Shown: positions 18,459-30,896 of the stretch, in pieces
Position numbering within the stretch: position 1 is the first letter of the stretch
Layout of the letters: each line of letters opens with the position of its first letter
From: Silvimonas terrae
GTDB taxonomy: Bacteria > Pseudomonadota > Gammaproteobacteria > Burkholderiales > Chitinibacteraceae
Direction of reading: 5' to 3'
Assembly: GCF_014202765.1 (NCBI RefSeq)
Contig: NZ_JACHHN010000003.1
Coordinates: forward strand, 372,001 to 436,000
Length of the DNA stretch: 64,000 nucleotides
Position numbers and translations under genes: made by a program
The notes under the pieces: model-generated
Told to the model about the DNA's origin: nothing
Seen by the model: only the letters and a program-made list of their open reading frames with translations
Database searches by the model: none

Positions 18459-18713
18459 AAAACCTTGAACAGCTGTTAGCGCCTGACGGCGCGAGTTTTA
18501 AACACATTTGATACCCGCGGTGGCGGGAGCACGTTCCTTTCTTTGCTTCGCCAAAGAAAGGAACCAAAGAAAGGCGACCCCAACCTGGCGGCCCTCCGGG
18601 CTTCCCTCAGTCGGTCGGGAGCCTGGGGTCTCCCTCCACTCCTTCGGCGCTTGGCTTTGATGGGGGAGGAAAGTCAAAAACAACAACAGCAACAGCAACA
18701 GCAACAGCAACAA
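18459..18713 (+). repeat. Dispersed composite repeat, copy C (with CAACAG microsatellite)
   Basis: Copy C is in the same orientation as copy B and shares AAAACCTTGAAC, GCTGTTAGCGCCT, CGGTGGCGGGAGCAC, CTTCCCTCAGTCGGTCGGGA and CTCCCTCCACTCCTTCGGCG. A 12-bp inverted pair (CCTTTCTTTG...CAAAGAAAGG) lies inside. The right end is a run of CAACAG/CAACAA units (18680-18713), the longest microsatellite of the three copies. Confidence 0.8.
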
Positions 18714-18783
18714 ACCGTATGCTTTTGGCAGGCGCGCTCACCCCGCGCAACTTTTTACATCCACCAAAAACTGCCACCTGTAA

Positions 18784-20229
<1,446 letters not shown>

Positions 20230-20308
20230 GCTACAGACGCGGTAATACTCGCATAGCTGGCGGCCGATGAGCCGCCGGCACTGATCGCAACAAGGGGAGA
20301 TTTACCCG

Positions 20309-21823
20309 GTGAAACGCAAAGTACTGGTTGCCAGCACGCTGACCGTTGTGCTGCTGGGCGTCGCTTACGTGGGCGGCTCATGGAAGGCTGGTCGCTCTGT
20401 GCAAGACACGCTCGACAAGCAGAACCAGTGGCTCTCCAACCTGCCCTATTTCATCGTGAAAAACCGCGAGTATCACCGCGGCTGGTTCTCATCCACTGAA
20501 AAGACCACGTTGCAGATCAATCCGCAGATGTATCGCTTTTTCCTGGAAAAGGAAGGCGAGCCGCTGCCGACGTTTGAAGTGACGTATACGCAGAATATCC
20601 AGCACGGTCCGCTGCCGCTCCTGTTCACGCGTGGCAATCCGCACCCGTACAAGGCCGTGGTCACCACCGAGTTTGAGTTTGCGCCGGAAACCCAGAAATT
20701 CCTGACCCGGTTTTTTGGCACGCAAAAGCCCATCAACATCGAAAACCGCATCAGCTTCAATGACGATGGCGTCATCACCATCAAGGTGCCGGCTTTTGAT
20801 TACGAAGAGGCCATTTCTGGCGTCAAGGCCAAGTGGCAAGGGCTGAACGCCACGCTGGATTACGGCGGCGATTTCAATCGGGTCAAACTCAATGCCGAGG
20901 CCCCAGGGCTGTCGGGTGAAGCCAAGGGCAAGGGCAACTTCAGCCTGAATGGCCTGACCTTCACGGTCGACCATGTCCGTGGCAAGACCGGTCTGATGAT
21001 TGGCGAGTCGACGGCAAAGATTGATAGCTTCAATCTGGACATGCCGGGTGATGCGCCCTTCAAGGTGGCGCTGCAGAACGTCTCCTACGACGGCAAGCTG
21101 TCCGAGAACGGCGAGTTGGTGGATGGTAGCGCGCTGTTCCGCCTCGACAAGCTCACACTCAATGATCAGCCTTATGGCCCGGCTGAACTGCTGGCAGAAG
21201 CCAATCACCTGCACGGCCCGACGCTGGCCCGCCTGGGTGATGAATTCAACCGTTTGCAAAAGCAGCAACTGAGCCGCGACCAATTGACCACTGAACTGGT
21301 CAAACTGGCCAAGACCCAGGGCATGCCGCTGCTAACGCATGATCCGCATCTGGCGATCCGCCATCTGGATATCAAACTGCCAGATAGCAGCATTCATCTG
21401 TCGGGTGAAGTAGGTCTGCACGGCTTCAAGCCGGAAGACCTGGATCAGCCGGTGGTGTTCATGCGCAAGCTCGTTGCCAAGGCGGACTTCAATGTGCCGC
21501 GCAAGGTGATCTCGACGGTGGTGACCTGGCAGGCGCGCAATATGTTTGGCAATGCCGACAATGGCGTGTCGCAGGCGGATCTGGATTACCTCGCCGGCCA
21601 GTTTGTGGAAGGCCAGCTTGATCGCATGGCCGATCAGAAACTGATCCGCGTGGATGGTGACACCGTGGCGGCCACGGCTTCACTGGAAAACGGCAAGTTC
21701 ATCCTCAATGGTGTTGATGTACCGCTGCCTTGGGAACAAGTGCAGCATGCGGTGTCTGATGCCACCGGCGGCACACCGGCCGTCAAGGCACCGGCCAGCA
21801 AACCTGCCGCGGGCAGCAAGTAA
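20309..21823 (+). CDS. DUF945 family protein (YdgA-like)
   Basis: This 504-residue protein starts at a GTG preceded by AAGGGGAG. It has an N-terminal hydrophobic anchor (VLVASTLTVVLLGVAYVGGSW), so it is probably an inner-membrane-anchored or periplasmic protein. The body is a beta-rich repeat-like fold with alternating short strands, as in the DUF945 family that includes E. coli YdgA and YihF. The function is unknown. The C-terminal tail is rich in alanine, proline and lysine. It may be co-transcribed with purB, and a strong terminator follows. Confidence 0.82.
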   Translation: MKRKVLVASTLTVVLLGVAYVGGSWKAGRSVQDTLDKQNQWLSNLPYFIVKNREYHRGWFSSTEKTTLQINPQMYRFFLEKEGEPLPTFEVTYTQNIQHGPLPLLFTRGNPHPYKAVVTTEFEFAPETQKFLTRFFGTQKPINIENRISFNDDGVITIKVPAFDYEEAISGVKAKWQGLNATLDYGGDFNRVKLNAEAPGLSGEAKGKGNFSLNGLTFTVDHVRGKTGLMIGESTAKIDSFNLDMPGDAPFKVALQNVSYDGKLSENGELVDGSALFRLDKLTLNDQPYGPAELLAEANHLHGPTLARLGDEFNRLQKQQLSRDQLTTELVKLAKTQGMPLLTHDPHLAIRHLDIKLPDSSIHLSGEVGLHGFKPEDLDQPVVFMRKLVAKADFNVPRKVISTVVTWQARNMFGNADNGVSQADLDYLAGQFVEGQLDRMADQKLIRVDGDTVAATASLENGKFILNGVDVPLPWEQVQHAVSDATGGTPAVKAPASKPAAGSK

Positions 21824-21841
21824 GTCAATCTGTCTGTCATG

Positions 21842-21873
21842 AAAAAGGCCACCTTCGCGGTGGCCTTTTGTTT
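21842..21873. terminator. Bidirectional terminator between the DUF945 gene and mnmA
   Basis: Arms AAAGGCCACC and GGTGGCCTTT enclose a short TTCGC loop, with an A-run on the left and TTTTGTTTT on the right. It lies between convergent genes. Confidence 0.85.
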
Positions 21874-21896
21874 TGCTGCACGGTGCCGGAGCGGCG

Positions 21897-22955
21897 TTAC
21901 TGGATAATCCCGCCGCCCATACACACGTCGCCGTCATACAGCACCATCGACTGGCCAGGCGTCATGGCCCATTGCGGCTCATCAAATGTCAGCTTTACGC
22001 CGCCATCAATCACGGCCAGCGTACACGCAGCATCTTGCTGGCGATAACGCGTCTTGGCGGTATAGCGGCCCGGCGCAGGGGTTTCGCCCAGAATCCACGA
22101 GCAATCCAGCGCAACCAGGTCGTTTTTGAGCAAGAGCGGGTGATCATGCCCTTGCACCACGATCAACTCGTTCTTTTCCATATCTTTGCCTGCCACAAAC
22201 CAGGGCAAGCCTTCCCCACCGATGCCCAGGCCCTGACGCTGACCGATGGTGTAGTACATCAGGCCCATATGTTCGCCCACCTTGCGGCCTTCCGGCGTGA
22301 CCATGAGGCCTGGCACTTTGGGCAGATAACGGTTGAGGAACTCGCGGAATGGGCGCTCGCCAATAAAGCAGATGCCGGTGCTGTCTTTTTTTCTGGCGTT
22401 GGGCAGAGCGATCTGTTCTGCGATGGCGCGCACTTCGGTCTTTTGCAGCTGGCCCAGCGGAAACACCGCCTGGCTGACCTGTTCCTGGCTCAAACGGTAC
22501 AGAAAGTAGGTCTGGTCCTTGCTTTGGTCCGCCGCCCGGATCAGCTCCGTGCGGCCATCCGGACGCACGCGGTTCGCGGCGTAGTGGCCAGTCGCCATCT
22601 TCACGCCGCCAAGCTTGATGGCGTAATCCAGGAAACACTTGAATTTGATTTCGCTGTTACACAGGATATCCGGGTTGGGCGTACGGCCAGCCGAGTACTC
22701 CGCCAGGAAATAACTGAACACGCGGTCTTTGTATTCTTTGGCAAAGTTGACGAGTTCAATGTCGATGTTCAGCAGGTCAGCCACCGAGATGGCATCCATG
22801 CTGTCTTCCTTGATCGAGCAATACTCGTCGTTGTTGTCGTCTTCCCAGTTCTGCATGAACACGCCGACAACGTCATACCCTTGCTGCTGTAACAGGTGCG
22901 CCGTAACGGACGAATCCACGCCGCCAGACAGGCCCACCACAATCTTGTCTTTCAT
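21897..22955 (-). CDS. mnmA: tRNA-specific 2-thiouridylase
   Basis: MnmA thiolates U34 of the Lys, Glu and Gln tRNAs, with sulphur relayed from IscS and Tus proteins. The 352-residue protein has the PP-loop [12 protein letters not shown] at residues 8-19. The catalytic cysteine lies in [14 protein letters not shown], and the second, persulfide-bearing cysteine in [13 protein letters not shown]. The C-terminal beta-barrel ends MCMGGGIIQ-like (VCMGGGIIQ). The Nudix gene upstream ends two bases before the mnmA start, so the two are co-transcribed. Confidence 0.97.
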   Translation of the reverse strand: MKDKIVVGLSGGVDSSVTAHLLQQQGYDVVGVFMQNWEDDNNDEYCSIKEDSMDAISVADLLNIDIELVNFAKEYKDRVFSYFLAEYSAGRTPNPDILCNSEIKFKCFLDYAIKLGGVKMATGHYAANRVRPDGRTELIRAADQSKDQTYFLYRLSQEQVSQAVFPLGQLQKTEVRAIAEQIALPNARKKDSTGICFIGERPFREFLNRYLPKVPGLMVTPEGRKVGEHMGLMYYTIGQRQGLGIGGEGLPWFVAGKDMEKNELIVVQGHDHPLLLKNDLVALDCSWILGETPAPGRYTAKTRYRQQDAACTLAVIDGGVKLTFDEPQWAMTPGQSMVLYDGDVCMGGGIIQ

Positions 22956-22957
22956 GT

Positions 22958-23413
22958 TTACTTCCGGTCAAAGTCTTGCAGGATGTCCAGCGGATAGCGC
23001 CGGCCGGCAAGATAATCATCCACGCAGGCCAGCACCAGCGGACTGCGATGCTCATCACTACGTGAGGCCAGTTCGTCCCGAGTCAACCACACGGTTTGTA
23101 CAATCGGCGCATCCAGCGGGCGATCTGCCTCAAAACCGGTGATGTCTCCGGTGAAGGCAAAGCGCAGATAGGTCAGATGCGGGCGCTCGGGCGGGGTCCA
23201 CTGGTAGATGCCGGTCAGCCATTGCGGCGCAAAGTGGTGCGCGGTTTCTTCCAGCGTTTCACGCACGGCAGCGGCAACGATGGACTCGTGCTGCTCCAGG
23301 TGACCTGCCGGCTGATTGAGCTTGAGTTCGCCCAGGATGCGTTCCTGCACAAACAAAAAGCGGCCGTCGCGTTCGATCACGGCGGCCACGGTGGCATTGG
23401 GCTTGAACATCAT
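22958..23413 (-). CDS. Nudix hydrolase (NudJ-like)
   Basis: This is a small hydrolase of nucleoside diphosphates linked to another moiety; NudJ relatives act on pyrimidine and thiamine pyrophosphate compounds. The 151-residue protein has the Nudix box [20 protein letters not shown] near residue 40. It departs from the consensus in the last glycine, which is alanine here. The gene lies immediately upstream of mnmA, an order seen in many Proteobacteria. The start is taken at the [17 protein letters not shown] segment; the frame could begin six codons earlier. The 327-bp gap upstream contains TGGATATAAC repeats. Confidence 0.85.
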   Translation of the reverse strand: MMFKPNATVAAVIERDGRFLFVQERILGELKLNQPAGHLEQHESIVAAAVRETLEETAHHFAPQWLTGIYQWTPPERPHLTYLRFAFTGDITGFEADRPLDAPIVQTVWLTRDELASRSDEHRSPLVLACVDDYLAGRRYPLDILQDFDRK

Positions 23414-23548
23414 GCAAACCACTGAAATCAAAAAGAGATTTTACCCGAACGGCGCTGTCCCGTCAGCGGGGCCCTTTTCTGCTTGCAGGCCGCGCACCCG
23501 CGCATGACAAAACCAGCGGTTTTTTTAGCCGGCAAACAATCTGGCGTG

Positions 23549-23662
23549 ATATATCCATATTGCCATTGGCGGATTGCGCTTATCTGCACCAATCTGGCCA
23601 ATGCATTGCGCCGCAATTAGCGCCACAAAGGCAGAAAGAATATGGATATAACTGGATATAAC
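23549..23662. repeat. TGGATATAAC direct repeat with inverted partner
   Basis: Two adjacent perfect 10-bp copies of TGGATATAAC lie at 23643-23652 and 23653-23662. The complement TATATCCA occurs at about 23550-23557. The region is AT-rich compared with its surroundings. The 23414-23740 gap holds no gene; these repeats are its only obvious structure. Confidence 0.55.
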
Positions 23663-23740
23663 GCGATTGCGCCGGCCGATCCTGATTACGGGTAATTATT
23701 TCAGAATCAATTACGGCAAAACGCAACAAACAACTTTGTT

Positions 23741-24292
23741 TTATTTGCCTGCCAACGGCAATTCACGGTATTGGCCGGGCAACAGATCAGCAATGGTGTA
23801 TTCGCCAATTGCATATCGAATCAGCCGTAAAGTCGGGAAACCCACTTTGGCGGTCATGCGTCGTACCTGACGGTTTTTACCTTCGCTGATCGTGATTTCC
23901 AGCCAGCTGGTGGGGATGCTTTTGCGCTCGCGAATCGGCGGCACGCGCGGCCACAGGCCGGCGGGCTCTGGTATGCGGCGCACGCCGGCAGGCCGGGTTA
24001 TAAAATCGCCCAGGTCCACGCCCTTTTTCAGTGGCGCCAGTGCGGCGGCGTCCGGTTCACCCTCAACTTGTACCCAGTAGATTTTGGGTAATTTATGTTT
24101 GGGATTGGCAATCTTGTGTTGCAATGCACCATTATTGGTAAGCAACAACAATCCTTCCGAGTCGGTATCCAGCCGGCCTGCGGCATACACCTCTTTGACG
24201 GGAATGTAATCAGCCAGACATTCATGCGGCGGGCTGGCCGAGAACTGGCAAATCACGCCGTAAGGTTTGTTAAAGAGAATCAGTTTGTTCAT
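23741..24292 (-). CDS. rluE: 23S rRNA pseudouridine synthase E
   Basis: RluE makes pseudouridine at position 2457 of 23S rRNA. The 183-residue protein belongs to the RsuA family but lacks the N-terminal S4 domain, as RluE does. The catalytic aspartate lies in [17 protein letters not shown] near residue 42. [21 protein letters not shown] is the conserved C-terminal motif, and the short form agrees with RluE length. The gene is divergent from icd, with 214 bases between. No terminator with a convincing T-run was found after it. Confidence 0.92.
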   Translation of the reverse strand: MNKLILFNKPYGVICQFSASPPHECLADYIPVKEVYAAGRLDTDSEGLLLLTNNGALQHKIANPKHKLPKIYWVQVEGEPDAAALAPLKKGVDLGDFITRPAGVRRIPEPAGLWPRVPPIRERKSIPTSWLEITISEGKNRQVRRMTAKVGFPTLRLIRYAIGEYTIADLLPGQYRELPLAGK

Positions 24293-24344
24293 GCTGCCAT
24301 TCTAACCTTCTGCGGCGATGTACAGCGCAAACATGCCGCTGCGC

Positions 24345-24373
24345 TTGGCTTTCGCCCCCGTTCACGCGATAAT
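24345..24373 (+). promoter_or_regulatory. Candidate sigma-70 promoter for icd
   Basis: TTGGCT (24345-24350) and GATAAT (24368-24373) are 17 bases apart. The icd start is 134 bases downstream, so the leader would be long. Confidence 0.42.
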
Positions 24374-24506
24374 CGCAGCTTGCCCACGCCACCAAGAGTG
24401 GCTAACACAAGCCGGTTGTACCGCGCGTCACGCCAAATCACCGGGCAGCCGCTTTTTGTTAGCCACGCCACGGCGTTTTCCTGATCTTAAGCATGGGAAG
24501 TACCTA

Positions 24507-25730
<1,224 letters not shown>

Positions 25731-25756
25731 GCGCTGATTCGGTCAAGCATGCCACA

Positions 25757-25785
25757 CAAAAGCCCCACCCTGGTGGGGCTTTTTC
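25757..25785 (+). terminator. Rho-independent terminator after icd
   Basis: The stem AAAAGCCCCACC / GGTGGGGCTTTT with a CT loop is followed by T bases, 27 bases after the icd stop codon. Confidence 0.87.
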
Positions 25786-25905
25786 ATGCCCGCCAAAAAG
25801 GTGTGGCGTGGGAACACATTCGGCAGGCTATTGTATTTTTCCGCCCCCGCTCCATTTACAGTATCAAGGTGGAACGGCAGAACGAAGACAGTTTGTGAGG
25901 GCCGA

Positions 25906-25938
25906 AAAACAGAAAACCCCGCGCTGAGGCGGGGTTTC
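25906..25938 (-). terminator. Rho-independent terminator after the cold shock gene
   Basis: On the minus strand AACCCCGC and GCGGGGTT pair around a 6-nt loop and are followed by TTTTCTGTTTTT. It is 20 bases beyond the cold shock gene stop. Confidence 0.82.
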
Positions 25939-25958
25939 ATGATCAGGCAAGAAGCTGA

Positions 25959-26162
25959 TCAGGCGGTCTGGATGTTTGCAGCTTGCTTGCCCTTCGGGCC
26001 TTGAGCAACTTCAAACGAAACACGCTGGCCTTCTTTCAGGGTCTTGAAACCTGGCATGTTGATCGCGGAGAAGTGAGCGAAGATGTCCTCGCCGCCTTCG
26101 TCCGGGGTAATAAAGCCAAAGCCTTTGGAATCATTGAACCACTTGACGGTACCGGTTGCCAT
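25959..26162 (-). CDS. Cold shock domain protein
   Basis: This 67-residue CspA family RNA chaperone has both nucleic-acid motifs, KGFGFITPD (RNP1) and DIFAHFSAI (RNP2). It begins [18 protein letters not shown] strong ribosome binding site (GGAGAAAG) precedes the start. The 242-bp gap to clpS likely holds a long 5' leader, common in cold shock genes, but no cold-box was identified. A csp gene next to clpS-clpA is a frequent arrangement in Proteobacteria. Confidence 0.95.
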   Translation of the reverse strand: MATGTVKWFNDSKGFGFITPDEGGEDIFAHFSAINMPGFKTLKEGQRVSFEVAQGPKGKQAANIQTA

Positions 26163-26404
26163 ATTAGGTCTTTCTCCAAGATTAACAGTTAACGCATTAC
26201 CAGAGGTTTGAAGTCAAGACCTGTACAGCGGGTTAGACCGGCACAGCATGAAACTTGTCCATCAAACGCGCATTCGTTTTACGCGATATTTACTTGCGAG
26301 GTCAAGCAAGCCAAAGCTGGAAGATGCAAACTGTTGTTTCCAGGAAACGCTTGAAAAAGCCCTGTTCCGGGCCAAAATGAGAAATGAAACACGGTTGGAT
26401 AGTT

Positions 26405-26716
26405 ATGACGCAACAGCATCAAATAGAGCGGGAATTAGTAGAGAAAGAGATCCGGGCCGGGCCTCCCTCCATGTTCCGCGTCGTACTTTTAAACGACGAT
26501 TTCACCCCTATGGAATTCGTGGTTGCCGTTCTGCAAACTTTTTTTACGATGGACCGTGAACAGGCAACCCTGGTTATGCTCAAAGTCCATACAGAAGGAC
26601 GAGGCATTTGCGGCGTGTTCCCCAAGGACATCGCCGCCACAAAAGTGGCGCAGGTTACCGAGCACGCCCGCCAACATCAGCACCCGCTCCAATGCATCAT
26701 GGAGGTAAACGAATGA
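26405..26716 (+). CDS. clpS: ATP-dependent Clp protease adaptor ClpS
   Basis: ClpS delivers N-degron substrates to ClpAP. The 103-residue protein has the core [17 protein letters not shown], where the NDD motif and the following residues form the N-degron pocket, and [19 protein letters not shown]. The flexible N-terminal tail is short. The start at 26405 is preferred by homology; 26384 is an in-frame alternative seven codons earlier. The stop overlaps the clpA start by four bases (ATGA). Confidence 0.96.
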   Translation: MTQQHQIERELVEKEIRAGPPSMFRVVLLNDDFTPMEFVVAVLQTFFTMDREQATLVMLKVHTEGRGICGVFPKDIAATKVAQVTEHARQHQHPLQCIMEVNE

Positions 26717-28983
26717 TCGCCCAGGAACTAGAAGTCAGCCTGCACATGGCTTTCATGGAGGCGAGACAAAAGCGCCACGAGTACATCACCGTGGAACACC
26801 TCCTGCTCGCCTTGCTCGACAACCCTTCCGCCGCAGAAGTACTGCGTGCGTGCGGCGCCAACATGGACGAGTTGCGCCATCAGTTGTCGGACTTTGTCAC
26901 CGAACACACGCCGGTGGTCTCCGGGACGGGTGAAGTTGAAACCCAGCCGACCATTGGTTTTCAACGCGTGATCCAGCGTGCGATTTTGCACGTGCAGTCT
27001 TCCGGCAAGAAAGAAGTGACCGGTGCCAATGTGCTTGTCGCCATTTTTGGCGAGAAGGACAGTCACGCCGTTTATTTCCTGCATCAGCAAGGGGTAACGC
27101 GGCTGGATGTGGTCAATTTCATCAGCCACGGTATTACCAAGAGCACGCCGAACGCATCGCAACCGCCGCGTTCGGATCAAGGCTCTGAAGAACATGACGC
27201 CGAGGTCAGCCCTGGCGGTGCGCTGGAGAACTTTACCCAGAACCTGAACCAGCAAGCGCTGGCCGGCAAGATCGACCCTTTGATTGGCCGGGATTCCGAA
27301 CTGGAACGCGTGGTGCAGATTCTGTGCCGTCGCCGCAAGAACAACCCGTTGCTGGTGGGCGAGGCCGGTGTGGGCAAGACCGCCATTGCCGAAGGTCTGG
27401 CTCGCCGGATTGTGGAAGGCGAAGTGCCGGATATTCTGGCGGACGCTACTGTCTATGCACTCGACATGGGCGCGTTGCTGGCTGGCACCAAGTATCGCGG
27501 CGACTTTGAGCAACGCCTCAAGGCGGTGATCAAGCAACTGACCGAAGAACGTAACGCCATTCTGTTCATTGACGAGATCCACACGCTGGTCGGTGCGGGT
27601 GCGGCCTCGGGCGGTACGCTGGATGCGTCCAATCTGTTGAAGCCGGCGCTGTCCAACGGCACGCTCAAGTGCATTGGTGCGACCACGTACACGGAATACC
27701 GCGGTATCTTCGAAAAAGACAACGCGCTGTCGCGTCGCTTCCAGAAGATCGACGTGGTGGAGCCGACTGTCGAGCAGACCATCGAGATTCTCAAGGGCCT
27801 GAAAGACAAGTTCGAGAAACACCACACCGTGAAGTACACGGCCACGGCCTTGTCTGCTGCGGCAGAGCTGGCGGCCAAGTACATCAACGATCGTCATCTG
27901 CCGGACAAAGCCATCGACGTCATTGACGAAGCCGGCGCGGCGCAGAAGATTCTGCCCAAGTCCAAGCAGAAGAAGACCATTGGCAAGCCCGAGATCGAAG
28001 AAATCGTGGCCAAGATTGCGCGTATTCCGCCCAAGAGCGTGTCCAACGACGACAAGAGCACCTTGAAGACGCTGGATCGTGACTTGAAGAGTGTGGTGTT
28101 CGGGCAAGATCCGGCCATTGATGCGCTGTCCGCAGCAATCAAGATGTCGCGTGCCGGTCTTGGTAATCCGCAAAAACCGATCGGTGCCTTTTTGTTCTCC
28201 GGCCCGACCGGGGTGGGCAAAACCGAAGTAGCACGCCAACTGGCTTATACGCTGGGTGTCGAGCTGATCCGCTTTGATATGTCCGAATACATGGAACGTC
28301 ATGCGGTCAGTCGTTTGATCGGCGCACCGCCGGGATATGTGGGTTTTGAGCAAGGCGGTCTGCTGACCGAGCAAGTCACCAAGCACCCCTACTCCGTGCT
28401 GTTGCTGGATGAAATCGAGAAGGCGCACCCGGATATCTTCAACGTGCTGCTGCAGGTGATGGACCACGGCACGCTGACCGATAACAACGGGCGTAAGGCG
28501 GATTTCCGCAACGTGATCGTGATCATGACCACCAATGCCGGTGCTGAGGCCATGAACAAGACCATCATGGGTTTCACCGCCAAGAAAGAAACCGGCGATG
28601 AAATGGTGGAGATCAAGCGCCTGTTTACACCGGAGTTCCGTAACCGGCTGGACGCGACTATCTCGTTTGCGCCGCTGAGCCACGAGATCATCCTGCAGGT
28701 GGTGGACAAGTTCTTGATGCAACTGGAACTGCAACTGCAAGAGAAGAAGGTGGAAGCGCACTTCACGCCGGCACTGAAAGACATGCTGGCAGAGAAAGGC
28801 TTTGATCCGCTGATGGGTGCACGCCCGATGGCGCGCCTGATCCAGGACACCATCCGCAAGGCGTTGGCTGACGAACTCTTGTTCGGCAAACTGGCGCACG
28901 GCGGCGAGGTGACGATCGATCTGGATGAGGACGACAAGGTGGTACTCAAGCTCGCAGAAGACGAACAAGCCGTTCCGGCTTGA
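26713..28983 (+). CDS. clpA: ATP-dependent Clp protease ATP-binding subunit ClpA
   Basis: ClpA is a Hsp100 unfoldase that feeds substrates to ClpP and interacts with ClpS. The 756-residue protein has an N-terminal helical repeat domain (about 1-150) and two AAA+ modules. Walker A motifs are [13 protein letters not shown] in D1 and [14 protein letters not shown] in D2. D1 has the Walker [15 protein letters not shown] and D2 has [12 protein letters not shown]. The gene overlaps clpS by four bases, so the two are coupled. ATG 26713 is chosen by homology, 35 codons inside a longer frame. A strong terminator follows. Confidence 0.97.
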   Translation: MIAQELEVSLHMAFMEARQKRHEYITVEHLLLALLDNPSAAEVLRACGANMDELRHQLSDFVTEHTPVVSGTGEVETQPTIGFQRVIQRAILHVQSSGKKEVTGANVLVAIFGEKDSHAVYFLHQQGVTRLDVVNFISHGITKSTPNASQPPRSDQGSEEHDAEVSPGGALENFTQNLNQQALAGKIDPLIGRDSELERVVQILCRRRKNNPLLVGEAGVGKTAIAEGLARRIVEGEVPDILADATVYALDMGALLAGTKYRGDFEQRLKAVIKQLTEERNAILFIDEIHTLVGAGAASGGTLDASNLLKPALSNGTLKCIGATTYTEYRGIFEKDNALSRRFQKIDVVEPTVEQTIEILKGLKDKFEKHHTVKYTATALSAAAELAAKYINDRHLPDKAIDVIDEAGAAQKILPKSKQKKTIGKPEIEEIVAKIARIPPKSVSNDDKSTLKTLDRDLKSVVFGQDPAIDALSAAIKMSRAGLGNPQKPIGAFLFSGPTGVGKTEVARQLAYTLGVELIRFDMSEYMERHAVSRLIGAPPGYVGFEQGGLLTEQVTKHPYSVLLLDEIEKAHPDIFNVLLQVMDHGTLTDNNGRKADFRNVIVIMTTNAGAEAMNKTIMGFTAKKETGDEMVEIKRLFTPEFRNRLDATISFAPLSHEIILQVVDKFLMQLELQLQEKKVEAHFTPALKDMLAEKGFDPLMGARPMARLIQDTIRKALADELLFGKLAHGGEVTIDLDEDDKVVLKLAEDEQAVPA

Positions 28984-29003
28984 TCGCTCAGGCAGGCTGA
29001 CAA

Positions 29004-29040
29004 GAAAAAGCCCCGACCGGGAAACCGGCGGGGCTTTTGT
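29004..29040 (+). terminator. Rho-independent terminator after clpA
   Basis: AAAAGCCCCGACCGG and CCGGCGGGGCTTTT pair with one A/C mismatch around a GAAA loop, followed by TGTTTTG. The gene to the right is convergent, so it may work for both. Confidence 0.85.
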
Positions 29041-29057
29041 TTTGCCGCAGCCACCAC

Positions 29058-30668
29058 TCATTCAAAATGGCTATAGACCCGGTTGCCGCCTGCGGTTTTA
29101 GCTTGATGCAGAGCGTTCTCTGCGCGTTCCAGCAACGCCGGGATCGTCTCGGAGACCCGCTTGATGGTCACTCCCGCGCTGAATCCGGGCGGCTGCACCA
29201 GCCGGTGACCGGGCAACACCGTTTGGCCAAAGCGCAAACGCAATGACTCAATCAACCCCAGCGCGTCGCTCTGTTCAATATCGGGCAGTACCAGCAAGAA
29301 CAAACCACCTTTGATGCGCCCGATACCGTCACTCACCCGCAGGCGCTGCCGCAACAAGGCACACAAAGCGCGCAATAACTGGTCACCGCTTTGGTGCCCC
29401 AAGGCCTGGTTGATCTGTTGCATGCGGTCGATATCCAGCATCACCACGGCGAGTGGTTGCTGATTGCGCTTGCAGCGGACGGCTTCAATATCCAGCAATT
29501 GCAAAATGGCTTGCCGCCCCAGCACGCCCGTCAGCGCATCCCGCGTATGTTGTTCGCGCAGCAGGCGAAAACGGGAGGCGCGGGTGCGGATGGCTGCGAC
29601 CAGATAATCGGGCTCGATCGGCTTGACCAGAAAGTCATCCGCCCCGCGCTGCATGGCCTCCAGCCGTTTGGATTGAGCATGCTCAGAAGACAGGAAGACG
29701 ATCGGCACCCCCATATAGGCCGGCTGCTGACGCAACACACTGGCGATTTCCAGGCCGCTCCAGCCCAGCATGTACAGATCGAGCACAATCAATTCCGGAT
29801 TAAGCTGCGCAATCTTCTCAAACATCTGTACCGGACCGTTGGCGAGCGCGACCGCCATACCGGCCTCACGGAGGATTTCGGCGTAGTACTCTGCGATATC
29901 GGGTTCGTCATCGACAATAAGAATGCGATAGGCCGCGTGTTTGCGCTCTTCTTCCAGTCGGGCAATCAGTTCGGCCAGTTCGCCCGGGTGGATCGGCTTA
30001 TGCACAAATGCCTGGGCATTAAACCGCGCCGCCACAAGTCGCGTGGCGATATCGGTGTGGCTGGACAAACAAACCAGCCGCGCCGGTGCCCGAGCACCGT
30101 TGGGCAAAAAGTCTGACAGCGCTACGAACGGCGCGGCCTGATCGTCCAGATCCAGAAACAGCAGGTCCACCGATTGGTCAGGCAATCCAGCTTGCACCGT
30201 GACATGGGCGCCAGGCAATTGCAGTGCCAACTCAATTTCCAGTAGCTCGGCCGAAACCATATCCGTACTGATCACCACCACGTTCTCGGGCGGTTGCGCG
30301 ACACCGGGGATAGCGCCAGTCAGATGTTCCAGCCCGGAAGCCAGAAAATGAGCAATGGCCTGTGCCAGATGATCCACACCCTGACGGAGTTGGGCTGCAC
30401 CCTGCGCTTCTGGCGGGCTGCTCTGGTATTCGTGGTACAGCCGCTCCAGCGACTGGGCAGCCGAGCGCACACCAGTCGCCACCCAGCCTGCACCGGTGTC
30501 ATGCAACTGGCCGATCCGGTGCAGGAGGCGTTCATGCCCGACCGGGTCTAACCCTTTTTCCAGGTATTGCTCGATCTGCGCACGCAGGTCATCCAGGGTA
30601 GACGATAATCCTTCATGGATTCCGGCTTGCCCCTTGCCGGTGTTTTCTTCTGTACTGGCCATGTTCAT
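29058..30668 (-). CDS. Response-regulator protein with two receiver-type domains and a degenerate GGDEF domain
   Basis: The protein has 536 residues. The N-terminal 120 residues are helical and may form a phosphotransfer or coiled-coil region. A receiver-like domain follows (about 128-235) with weak acidic pocket. Then comes a canonical receiver (about 245-365) with ILIVDDEPD and the phospho-acceptor in LIVLDLYMLGW. The C-terminal domain (about 375-535) has the diguanylate cyclase layout (DALTGVLGRQAILQLL, then VVMLDIDRMQQINQALGHQSGD). Where GGDEF is expected the sequence reads RIKGGLFLLVLPD, so the two acidic signature residues are lost. Cyclase activity is therefore unlikely. It may act as an effector-binding or regulatory protein. 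Confidence 0.85.
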   Translation of the reverse strand: MNMASTEENTGKGQAGIHEGLSSTLDDLRAQIEQYLEKGLDPVGHERLLHRIGQLHDTGAGWVATGVRSAAQSLERLYHEYQSSPPEAQGAAQLRQGVDHLAQAIAHFLASGLEHLTGAIPGVAQPPENVVVISTDMVSAELLEIELALQLPGAHVTVQAGLPDQSVDLLFLDLDDQAAPFVALSDFLPNGARAPARLVCLSSHTDIATRLVAARFNAQAFVHKPIHPGELAELIARLEEERKHAAYRILIVDDEPDIAEYYAEILREAGMAVALANGPVQMFEKIAQLNPELIVLDLYMLGWSGLEIASVLRQQPAYMGVPIVFLSSEHAQSKRLEAMQRGADDFLVKPIEPDYLVAAIRTRASRFRLLREQHTRDALTGVLGRQAILQLLDIEAVRCKRNQQPLAVVMLDIDRMQQINQALGHQSGDQLLRALCALLRQRLRVSDGIGRIKGGLFLLVLPDIEQSDALGLIESLRLRFGQTVLPGHRLVQPPGFSAGVTIKRVSETIPALLERAENALHQAKTAGGNRVYSHFE

Positions 30669-30848
30669 CCTTCACATCTGCGCGAGGAAGACAGCCACAT
30701 TGTGCATTTGCAGGTGCGGTCACTAGGCGCGAAGCATCGCGCCGGTGAATGACTCGTTACCGGAACAGAAAAAACGATGCCCTGCCCCTCGCCTGGCATG
30801 GTTCATCGCTGTCTTTTTCTTTTTGATGCCGCCCCTGCAAACTCCCCC

Positions 30849-30867
30849 GTACGGGCTCAGCCCGTAC
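30849..30867. repeat. Perfect 9-bp hairpin after the MscS gene
   Basis: GTACGGGCT and AGCCCGTAC pair around a single C. It lies 30 bases after the MscS gene stop on the minus strand; no T-run follows, so it may be a weak terminator or a 3'-end stabiliser. Confidence 0.55.
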
Positions 30868-30896
30868 CACCTGAATCACCGCCTCACGGCGGTCAG

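Noticed and set aside
26728-29061. Long 777-codon minus-strand frame opposite clpA
   Set aside because: It is a shadow of clpA caused by high third-position GC. The clpA frame has all AAA+ motifs, and the opposite frame matches no family.
30849-30867. A rho-independent terminator after the MscS gene
   Set aside because: The hairpin is strong but no T-run follows on the minus strand, so it is listed only as a hairpin.
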